A stretch of 16,320 bases of DNA, taken from assembly GCA_028278625.1 (NCBI GenBank), contig JANQDY010000028.1, positions 1 through 16,320 on the forward strand, in the 5' to 3' direction. The translations under genes and the position numbers were made by a program. Below the pieces are notes generated by a model. It made no database searches. It was not told where the DNA came from and saw only the letters and a list, made by a program, of their open reading frames with translations. This document shows, piece after piece, positions 7,914-14,209 of this stretch. The stretch is from Thermodesulfobacteriota bacterium (lineage in GTDB: Bacteria; Desulfobacterota; DSM-4660; Desulfatiglandales; Desulfatiglandaceae). The number at the start of each line of letters is the position of its first letter. The stretch's first letter is position 1.

Positions 7914-8135
7914 TGCTCCTGGACACATGCGGCTTGCTCTGGTTGGCCCAGGGGGGCGGTCGCCTTTCCCCCAAAACTCTGGACAAATTGGCCAAAGCGC
8001 CGTTCCACGGAACTCCCCTCGCTTCATAACGACCCCTGCGATCGCATGATTATCGCCACCGCACAGGCCCGTCAGCTCACGGTTGTCACGGCCGACCCGA
8101 TTTTCAGAGCTTACCAGGTTGAAATAATCTCTTAA
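7913..8135 (+). pseudogene. VapC-type PIN-domain toxin, inactivated by internal deletion and frameshift
   Basis: The frame starting at 7913 reads MLLDTCGLLWLAQGGGRLSP and continues to a stop at 8027-8029, giving only 38 residues. From about 8010 a different frame reads ELPSLHNDPCDRMIIATAQ, then LTVVTADPIFRAYQVEIIS, ending at 8133-8135. These are the N-terminal and C-terminal ends of one PIN toxin of the roughly 125-residue family. About 55 central residues are missing, including the expected WEIA/FEIA-type catalytic Glu, and the join near 8001-8010 is out of frame. The ends keep the Asp of LLDT, NDPCDR and TAD. The product cannot be a functional RNase toxin. The deletion size is estimated from family length. 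Confidence 0.85.
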
Positions 8136-8163
8136 TCCTTTGGGGGTATTCCGGAGAGATGAA

Positions 8164-8952
8164 GTGATAGCAAAAAACACTACCTATCCCACCTTCGATT
8201 TAAGCGGCAAAGTGGCTCTGGTAACCGGATCGAGCCGGGGACTGGGCAGTTGGATCGCTTTGGCGTTGGCCCACGCAGGCGCCCATGTGGTGGTGACATA
8301 CCGCAAGGCCCTTGAGGAAGGGGAAGCCGTTGCCAAGGAAATTCGAGAGATGGGACGGCGCTGTCTGTTGATACCCCTTGACCTGGCGGACCTCTCTTCC
8401 ATTGAGGCGGTGATGTCGGAAATAATCGGTGAGTTCGGCCGGTTGGATATTCTCGTGAACAACGCGGGGGTGAATCGGGCAAAAAAAGCCCTTCAAGTGA
8501 CGCCCGAGGATTTTGATCTTGTCGCGGGTGTGAATCTGAGGGGCGTATTTTTCTGCAGTCAGGCGGCCGCCAAGATCATGATCCAGGGAGGCGGCGGAAA
8601 AATCATCAACCTTTCGTCGGCAGCGGCCTTCCTGGTGCGGCCCAATATTGCCATTTCCGTCTACGCCATGACGAAGGCGGGCCTGGTCATGCTCACCAAG
8701 GCTTTGGCATCCGAATGGGCCGAGCACAAGATCAATGTCAACGCCGTTGCACCGGGATACTTCAAAACTCCGCTGACTCAGGATCGTCTGGAGGATCCTC
8801 GATTTAAGAAGAGCGTTTTAGAGACCACGCCGCTCAATCGGGTGGGCGAACCACAGGACATTATGGGCGCGGTGATGTTTCTGGCTTCCGGCGCTTCGGA
8901 TTTTATCACTGGACAAACCCTGTGCGTGGACGGCGGAAGAACGGTTCTGTGA
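8164..8952 (+). CDS. Short-chain dehydrogenase/reductase (SDR)
   Basis: This is a classical NAD(P)-dependent SDR of about 262 residues that interconverts a hydroxyl and a carbonyl group. TGSSRGLG (21-28) is the cofactor loop, NNAG (99-102) the structural motif, and Ser151/152, Tyr167 and Lys171 (YAMTK) the active site. The Ser-Tyr distance is about two residues longer than in E. coli FabG. The end FITGQTLCVDGG is typical. A TTG at 8140 would extend it by eight residues but has no SD. GTG at 8164 has GGAGAG at 8153-8158 with 5-nt spacing and gives a family-like N-terminus, so I chose it. It begins 28 bp after the dead toxin gene and heads the acyl-CoA block. FabG-like or gluconate-5-dehydrogenase-like roles cannot be told apart; acting on a hydroxyacyl or alcohol intermediate of the adjacent pathway is an inference. 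Confidence 0.87.
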   Translation: MIAKNTTYPTFDLSGKVALVTGSSRGLGSWIALALAHAGAHVVVTYRKALEEGEAVAKEIREMGRRCLLIPLDLADLSSIEAVMSEIIGEFGRLDILVNNAGVNRAKKALQVTPEDFDLVAGVNLRGVFFCSQAAAKIMIQGGGGKIINLSSAAAFLVRPNIAISVYAMTKAGLVMLTKALASEWAEHKINVNAVAPGYFKTPLTQDRLEDPRFKKSVLETTPLNRVGEPQDIMGAVMFLASGASDFITGQTLCVDGGRTVL

Positions 8953-9024
8953 TCCCGGAGGATCAGGAAGGATTGGGCCATGTGCCTTCTGCTCGAGACC
9001 CGGAACAAGTCTAATGGAGACATA

Positions 9025-10524
9025 ATGAACCTGATCGATTTTATAAAATTCAAAACAAAGCAATATGGCGACAAAACGTTTATGATCGGCGAAGGGGGGC
9101 CTGTCTCCTATGATCGGTTTGACAGGATTACCGACTCCCTGGCCGCGGGATTCAGGGAGCAAGGCATCCGCCGGGGTGATCGGGTGGCTGTTTTGCACCA
9201 TAACAGTCCGTATGTTTTTCAGGCCTTTATGGGAGCGGTGAAGGCCGGCGCCGTGGTGGTTCCCGTAAACACCCTTTATACGTCCCGGGAGATCGCGCAT
9301 ATTTTAGAGGACTCGGGGGCCCGGCTTCTGTTGATGCATGAAAGTTATAGGGAAAGGCTGGATGAAATCGGTGCGTCGCAGAAGGCCCTGGAGAAAACGC
9401 TGATTCGACGGGACCATCAAACCATGCTTCAGGTCCTTGGGGTTGACGGACCCGCGGGTGGGCCTGGAAATGTTGTTTCAGCGCTTTCCGGGGATACGCC
9501 GGCGTTCTTGTTCTACACCTCGGGCACCACGGGCCGCCCCAAAGGGGTGATGCTGACCCACGGCAATCTCTGTTTCGGCGGACCCAATATTGCTCAAAAC
9601 TTCGGTCTCTATCCCAATGACCTGGCCCTGGCTGTTCTGCCCATGGTACATATCTTTTGCATTGCCAGCCCCTTCATGGGGAGTTTCAGTTCAGGCGGCA
9701 CCGTGCTGGTGATGAAAAGCTTTGACAGTGATGCGGTTTTGGAGGCCATCGGCCGGCATGGGGTGACCTGGTTTCCCGGTGTTCCCACCATGTTCAGTTA
9801 TCTTCTGAACCGTCTGGACCCAAAACGGCACAACATGAGTTCCCTGCGCATGGGCCTGGTGGGCGGCGCGCCCATGCCCGAAGATCTGACCGAGCGCTGG
9901 AAATCGGCCTTCAGGGCCGAGGTGAGAGACGCCTATGGATTGTCGGAATCAGTGGGGCTGGTGGCATGTACGCCGGTTTACGGCATGAGCAGGCAGGGGT
10001 CCATCGGTATCCCGGCATCCGGTGTGCAGGTGAGGCTGGTGGATGATGAAGACAATGACGTTCCGGAAGGGGAGGTGGGGCAGTTGATTTTCAAAGGTCC
10101 CAATCGCACGGCGGGCTATCACAATCTTCCGGATGAGAACCGGGCCCGGATTAAGGAGGGCTGGCTCTACACCGGGGACCACGCCTACCAGGACCCGGAT
10201 GGTTACCTCTATCTGGTGGGCCGGGAGCAGGATCTGATTATCACCGGCGGGTACAATGTGTATCCGAGGGAGATCGAGGAGGTCCTCTACAAACACCCCG
10301 GGGTCTATGAAGCGGCGGTTATCGGTCTTAAGCATCCCACAAAAAGTGAAGTGCCCCTGGCCTTTCTCAGCCCCAAGCCGGGACACCGATTAATTGAAGC
10401 GGATGTTCTCGATTTTTGCCGTCAACATCTGGCCCCCTACAAAATTCCCGAGATACGATTCCTAAATGAGCTGCCCAAGAACCCCATCGGCAAAATATTG
10501 AAAAAGGAACTGCCGGTCCCATGA
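9025..10524 (+). CDS. AMP-dependent acyl-CoA synthetase/ligase
   Basis: This ANL-superfamily enzyme activates a carboxylic acid with ATP and CoA, the entry step for CoA-ester catabolism. In 499 residues the core motifs are complete: P-loop YTSGTTGRPKG (164-174), YGLSES (304-309), TGDHA (383-387), the hinge block VGREQDLIITGGYNVYPREIEE (398-419, shown in part elsewhere as GREQD and GGYNVYP) and catalytic Lys490 in PIGKILKKEL. Two starts are possible. ATG 9025 (GGAGA at 9016-9020) gives a family-like N-terminus, MNLIDFI. ATG 8980 has an even stronger SD (AGGAAGGA, 8965-8972) and adds 15 residues with no resemblance to the family. I prefer 9025 on alignment grounds. It follows the SDR gene closely and is probably cotranscribed. 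The substrate (medium- or long-chain fatty acid, aromatic or other acid) cannot be read from sequence alone. Confidence 0.9.
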   Translation: MNLIDFIKFKTKQYGDKTFMIGEGGPVSYDRFDRITDSLAAGFREQGIRRGDRVAVLHHNSPYVFQAFMGAVKAGAVVVPVNTLYTSREIAHILEDSGARLLLMHESYRERLDEIGASQKALEKTLIRRDHQTMLQVLGVDGPAGGPGNVVSALSGDTPAFLFYTSGTTGRPKGVMLTHGNLCFGGPNIAQNFGLYPNDLALAVLPMVHIFCIASPFMGSFSSGGTVLVMKSFDSDAVLEAIGRHGVTWFPGVPTMFSYLLNRLDPKRHNMSSLRMGLVGGAPMPEDLTERWKSAFRAEVRDAYGLSESVGLVACTPVYGMSRQGSIGIPASGVQVRLVDDEDNDVPEGEVGQLIFKGPNRTAGYHNLPDENRARIKEGWLYTGDHAYQDPDGYLYLVGREQDLIITGGYNVYPREIEEVLYKHPGVYEAAVIGLKHPTKSEVPLAFLSPKPGHRLIEADVLDFCRQHLAPYKIPEIRFLNELPKNPIGKILKKELPVP

Positions 10525-10540
10525 CCCCTTTAGATGAGCA

Positions 10541-10564
10541 ACCCCTTGATCCAAGGGTTTTTTA
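10541..10564 (+). terminator. Intrinsic-terminator-like hairpin between ligase and acyl-CoA dehydrogenase
   Basis: The arms AACCCCTTG (10541-10549) and CAAGGGTT (10553-10560) pair with one bulged C around a 3-nt loop, and six Ts follow (10559-10564). The SD of the next gene (AAGGAGA, 10564-10570) abuts the T-run, so the hairpin could cause partial termination or shape translation of the acyl-CoA dehydrogenase. It is too close to that gene to allow a separate promoter downstream. Confidence 0.55.
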
Positions 10565-10580
10565 AGGAGAGATAAGTTAA

Positions 10581-11720
10581 ATGGAATTTTTGCTATCAAA
10601 CGATCAAATGGATTTCAAGGCATATTGTCGTGATTTTGCCCGCGACCATTTAATGCCCCTGGCTGAAAAATATGGCGAAACCGACCAGGTGCCGAAGGAG
10701 ATGGCGGCCCGGATGGCGCGTGCGGGGTTTTTCAATCTGCTGGTGCCGGAAGAATTGGGAGGGCGGGGCATTAAAGCGGTTCCCATCTGTCTGGCCCGTG
10801 AAGCCTTTTCAGGGGTCTATTGCCCGGCGGACCTGACAATGGCCATGCAGGGATTGGGCAGCTATCCCATACATCTGGCAGGCAACAGGGAGCAGCGGGA
10901 AAAGTTTCTGGTGAAGATCGGGCGGGGGGAAATCCTCACCACGTTTGCGCTGACTGAACCCCAGGCGGGGAGCGATGTAAACGGCATGGAGTCCTTGGCT
11001 GAGCCCGTGGACGGCGGATGGCTCCTTAACGGCCAAAAGATGTTCATCTCCAACGGTTACTCGGCAAACATTCTGGTCACCTTTGTGCGCAGTCCGCTTC
11101 CGGACAATCCCAGGGCCATGTCCGCATTTATCCTGGAAAAGGGGATGCCGGGTTTTGAGGTGGCTGAGCGGCTGGAAGCGGTGGCCCCCCATGATCTGGC
11201 CCTGCTCGAGTATCGTGATCTGTTTGTGCCCCAAAAGAACCTGCTGGGACAGGTGGGACAGGGTTTCAAAATCGCCATGCAGACCCTTGAGTTGTTTCGA
11301 ATGACCGTTGGGGCCGCTGCGGTGGGCATCGGTCAGGCGGCCCTGGATGCGTCTTTGATGCATGTGCGAAGCCGCCGGCAGTTTGGAAAGGCATTGGCGG
11401 ATTTTCAGTCCATCCGCATGACGCTGGCGGATATGGCAACGGAGTTGCACGCAGCCAGAGCACTGGTATATCTGGCTGCCCTGGGCAAAGACGCCCAAAA
11501 CCGATCCGTGGCCAAGGAAGCCTCCATGGCCAAGCTTTACGCCACCGAAGCCGCTTTCAGGGTGGTGGACCGGGCGGTTCAGATGCACGGCGGTCGGGGT
11601 GTGCTTAAGGGTTCAACGGTGGAGCGTCTTTACCGGGAAATCAGGGCCCTTCGGATTTACGAAGGTGCCTCGGAAATTCAGAAGCTGATCATCGCCCATC
11701 AGCTTCTGGGACCGTCTTAA
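10581..11720 (+). CDS. Acyl-CoA dehydrogenase
   Basis: This FAD-dependent enzyme introduces a 2,3-double bond in an acyl-CoA and passes electrons to electron-transfer flavoprotein. The 379-residue length is standard. FALTEPQAGSD (122-132) is the FAD/substrate signature, RSRRQFGK (263-270) and MHGGRGV (335-341) are family motifs, and Glu361 in RIYEGASEIQ is the catalytic base at the short/medium-chain position. AAGGAGA (10564-10570) lies about 10 nt before the ATG. It directly follows the terminator-like hairpin after the ligase gene. Placement beside a ligase and a 3-hydroxyacyl-CoA dehydrogenase supports a beta-oxidation-like role. Chain length or branching preference cannot be decided; glutaryl-CoA, isovaleryl-CoA or cyclic acyl-CoA relatives remain possible. 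Confidence 0.93.
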   Translation: MEFLLSNDQMDFKAYCRDFARDHLMPLAEKYGETDQVPKEMAARMARAGFFNLLVPEELGGRGIKAVPICLAREAFSGVYCPADLTMAMQGLGSYPIHLAGNREQREKFLVKIGRGEILTTFALTEPQAGSDVNGMESLAEPVDGGWLLNGQKMFISNGYSANILVTFVRSPLPDNPRAMSAFILEKGMPGFEVAERLEAVAPHDLALLEYRDLFVPQKNLLGQVGQGFKIAMQTLELFRMTVGAAAVGIGQAALDASLMHVRSRRQFGKALADFQSIRMTLADMATELHAARALVYLAALGKDAQNRSVAKEASMAKLYATEAAFRVVDRAVQMHGGRGVLKGSTVERLYREIRALRIYEGASEIQKLIIAHQLLGPS

Positions 11721-11775
11721 CAATGGAACAAAAACTGACCGGCGAACTATCCAACAGGCAGAGGAAATGACATCA

Positions 11776-12585
11776 ATGGAATTTCGGAATATTCACCAAA
11801 TGGCACAGAAGTGCCGGGTATTTGATCTCGGGATGGACTATTACATTGGCATGCCCCATCATCCCAATCATCCGCCATTCGCCTTTTCCCTGACCAAGGT
11901 GCACGGGGATATGATCTATGAAGGCAAGGCGTCGGCGGCAAACTGCCTTTTTACCACCGGCGGCCATACGGGCACCCATATGGACGCTCTGGGGCATATT
12001 TCAGTTGACAATCATGTGCACGGTGTTGGGGACATATCGCCATGGCAAAGCTACGAAGGCCTTAAAAAAGCCGGTATCGACCAGGCGGATCCGGTGGTGG
12101 CCCGGGGATTGCTGTTGGATATCGCCGGTCTCCATGGTACCGACTGTCTGAACCCTGATCACGGCATCGGTTCCCAAGATCTAAAGGCCGCCTGCCGTCA
12201 GCAGGATGTGGAGATATGGCCCGGCGACGCCGTGCTGATCCGTACCGGTTGGATCAAACACTACTCTGATGCCCGCGCTTATGTTTCCCACCACGGGGGT
12301 TGTCCCGGTCTGGTGGAGAGCGGAGCCCATTGGTTGGTGGAAAAGGGCGCCGCGCACGTGGGAGGGGACACGCTGGCCCTTGAAAAAACGCCCGGCGCCG
12401 GATTGCCGGTTCACCGGATATTGCTGGTTCAAAACGGCATTCACATTCTGGAAGTGCTGAATTTGGATGATCCGGCCAGAGAAAAGGTTTACGAGTTTCT
12501 GTTCATGGCATCTCCCCTTAAGATCCGGGGAGGCACCGCGTCTCCGGTGCGTCCCATCGCCATTACATGGCCGTCCGATGGGTAA
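11776..12585 (+). CDS. Cyclase/kynurenine-formamidase-type metal-dependent hydrolase
   Basis: This 269-residue protein belongs to the cyclase family (Pfam Cyclase, which includes KynB arylformamidase, isatin hydrolase and polyketide cyclase-like proteins). The family metal motif HxGTHxDxxxH is complete: His64, Gly66-Thr67-His68, Asp70 and His74. Later family-like segments are PGDAVLIRTGW (149-159), HVGGDTLALE (194-203) and PVHRILL...ILEVLNL (211-230). In-frame ATGs lie at 11767 and 11776. The purine-rich SD (AGAGGA) is only about 2 nt from the first but about 10 nt from the second, so I chose 11776. No other tryptophan-degradation gene is near, so kynurenine formamidase is doubtful. Between an acyl-CoA dehydrogenase and a 3-hydroxyacyl-CoA dehydrogenase it may open a ring, or hydrolyse or hydrate an intermediate. 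That role is inference. Confidence 0.85.
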   Translation: MEFRNIHQMAQKCRVFDLGMDYYIGMPHHPNHPPFAFSLTKVHGDMIYEGKASAANCLFTTGGHTGTHMDALGHISVDNHVHGVGDISPWQSYEGLKKAGIDQADPVVARGLLLDIAGLHGTDCLNPDHGIGSQDLKAACRQQDVEIWPGDAVLIRTGWIKHYSDARAYVSHHGGCPGLVESGAHWLVEKGAAHVGGDTLALEKTPGAGLPVHRILLVQNGIHILEVLNLDDPAREKVYEFLFMASPLKIRGGTASPVRPIAITWPSDG

Positions 12586-12658
12586 TGGTGCGATAACGGT
12601 TCTCCGCTCTGTTTCATGTGAGCAATAAGGCATGAATTCCATATGGAGGAAGGTAATA

Positions 12659-13531
12659 ATGACAGAGATAAAAAGCGTCTTTGTGGTCGGCGGGGGTTTG
12701 ATGGGCAGCGGGATTGCCCAGGTCTGCGCTCAGAGGGACATTCAGGTGGTGCTGTTTGATATCAGCACCGAGATCCTGGAAAAAGGGCTCCGGAATATTG
12801 CCTGGTCCGTGGGGAAATTCATTGAAAAGGGAAAACTGACGGAACAAAAGGAAGCCATTCTGGGCCGGATCAAGGGGACCACGGATTTTGCCAGTGGCGC
12901 GGATGCCGATCTGGCCATTGAGGTGGTCCCTGAGAATCTCAAGTTGAAGCAGGAAGTATTTCAGAGGCTGGATGCCGTTTGCCGGCCGGATGCCGTTTTA
13001 GCCAGTAACACTTCCGCCATCCCCATCACCTCCCTTGCATCAGCCACCCGTCGTCCGGATCAAGTGTTGGGACTCCATTTTTTCAGTCCCGTGCCCATGA
13101 GCCAAGTGGTGGAAGTGGTCCGGGGCATCGATACCTCGGAGAACACAGTTCTTAAGGGAAGCGCCTTTGTTGAGCAATTGGGAAGAACTCCCATTCACGT
13201 GGCAAGGGACGTGCCCGGTTTTCTATTGAACCGCATCAACCTCATCAGTTACGTGGAGGCCATCCGTTTGCTGGAGGCGGGCATCGGTACCGTAGAGGAT
13301 ATCGACAAGGGCGTGAAGCTCGCTTTCGGTCGTAAAATGGGTCCCTTTGAAACCGGGGACATGGTAGGCCTGGATGTTTCCTGTGGTGCTCTCACGGCCA
13401 TCTATGAAGACAGCCGGGATATACGATATTGTCCTCCCCAGTTGTTAAGGCGCAAGGTGGAAGCGGGGCAGCTGGGCCGCAAAACCGGGAGAGGGTGGTA
13501 TCATTACGACCAAGACGGAAAAAGAACGTGA
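12659..13531 (+). CDS. 3-hydroxyacyl-CoA dehydrogenase (3-hydroxybutyryl-CoA dehydrogenase type)
   Basis: This NAD(P)-dependent enzyme oxidises 3-hydroxyacyl-CoA to 3-oxoacyl-CoA or runs in reverse. At 290 residues it is the stand-alone form without a fused hydratase. GGGLMGSGIAQ (11-21) is the Rossmann loop. Ser119 (SNTSA), His140 and Glu152 (GLHFFSPVP...VVEVV) and Asn191 (PGFLLNRI) match the family's catalytic residues. The C-terminal domain has GPFETGDMVGLD and the LGRKTGRGWYHY ending. HFFSPVP differs from the commoner HFFNPVP. An ATG at 12632 extends the frame, but ATG 12659 has the strong SD GGAGGAAGG (12645-12653), which decides the start. It is the last intact gene of the acyl-CoA block. 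Confidence 0.93.
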   Translation: MTEIKSVFVVGGGLMGSGIAQVCAQRDIQVVLFDISTEILEKGLRNIAWSVGKFIEKGKLTEQKEAILGRIKGTTDFASGADADLAIEVVPENLKLKQEVFQRLDAVCRPDAVLASNTSAIPITSLASATRRPDQVLGLHFFSPVPMSQVVEVVRGIDTSENTVLKGSAFVEQLGRTPIHVARDVPGFLLNRINLISYVEAIRLLEAGIGTVEDIDKGVKLAFGRKMGPFETGDMVGLDVSCGALTAIYEDSRDIRYCPPQLLRRKVEAGQLGRKTGRGWYHYDQDGKRT

Positions 13532-13573
13532 GGATAAACCATTAACCCCTTGGAGGTATCATCGCGGTTCCCA

Positions 13574-13948
13574 TCAAGATTCGGCATTCAAGGTCTTTGA
13601 CAGCTCCACGAAATAGTTCATGGATTCGGGATTACTCATGGAATCCGGGTTGACCGATTCCTCCAAAGAAAACCCCATGAGTATTTTTTTCACCGGAACT
13701 TCCAGTTTTTTGCCATTGAGGGTTCTCGGGACTTCTTTAACGGCATAGATTTCGTCGGGCAAGTGGCGCGGCGACAAGGACGTCCTTATTCTTTGGCGGA
13801 TTTTCTCTTTGAGCTTCGAATCCAGTGCCGTGTTTTCCCGGGGCACCACAAACAAGGGCATGAAATAGCGGCCCCCCGCTGTGTCTCGCTCCTCTTTCTG
13901 GGTATTGCTGCAATTAAGATTGAGTGAGGCGGATTTGCGGATCATCAT
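13574..13948 (-). pseudogene. C-terminal remnant of acetoacetyl-CoA synthetase (acetoacetate-CoA ligase)
   Basis: The minus strand encodes MPLFVVPRENTALD, then LSPRHLPDEIYAVKEVPRTL, NGKKLEVPVKKILMG and NPESMNYF, the recognisable last 90-100 residues of acetoacetyl-CoA synthetase. Family members are about 650 residues. The adenylation core is absent, homology fades upstream of about position 13860, and the open frame starts at 13948 without an SD. The retained GKKLEVPVKK holds the A10-type catalytic Lys, but this piece alone cannot be active. It lies opposite to the operon, 42 bp after the 3-hydroxyacyl-CoA dehydrogenase stop, suggesting an inversion or deletion. A small translated protein cannot be excluded. 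Confidence 0.75.
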
Positions 13949-14020
13949 TAAGAGCGTATGGCGTTGTGAGCTCTAAGAACCCTAAATCTATGTGAAAGGA
14001 GATGCAAAAAAAGCAATCCC

Positions 14021-14209
14021 GTGCTAAAATCCTTTGGTATCATCGGTTTACTGGGCGTGAGTAAATATAGTTTGTCTCTTGAAATGGTCAAAACCATGTT
14101 TTTTAGTAGCTGCACGACGGTACATAAACCCCATCACTTGAAAGCTGAAACCGACGGGATTTGGGAAAAAGTGTTGCAGCTAATGAAACCGGAGAATCGA
14201 AATGAGTGA
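14021..14209 (+). CDS. Doubtful small ORF upstream of the regulator
   Basis: A 62-codon frame from GTG 14021 overlaps the regulator's start by 8 bases. No domain is recognised and it has few hallmarks of a coding gene. The only good SD nearby (AAAGGAG, 13995-14001) is 19 nt away, and it abuts another ATG (14002) that opens a 20-codon frame ending at 14064. The overlap with the regulator ATG would allow translational coupling if it is real. Most likely this is non-coding leader sequence. Confidence 0.15.
   Translation: MLKSFGIIGLLGVSKYSLSLEMVKTMFFSSCTTVHKPHHLKAETDGIWEKVLQLMKPENRNE
14047..14065. repeat. Inverted repeat upstream of the regulator gene (TTTACT-N7-AGTAAA)
   Basis: The arms TTTACT (14047-14052) and AGTAAA (14060-14065) are exact reverse complements around 7 nt. 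TATAGT (14066-14071), a -10-like hexamer, abuts the right arm. No good -35 stands at 16-18 bp. It may be an operator for the regulator gene 137 bp downstream. The 253-bp gap from 13949 to 14201 otherwise holds only the doubtful small ORF. Confidence 0.3.

Noticed and set aside
10809..11588. Long minus-strand open frame inside the acyl-CoA dehydrogenase gene
   Set aside because: Shadow frame without motifs or SD.
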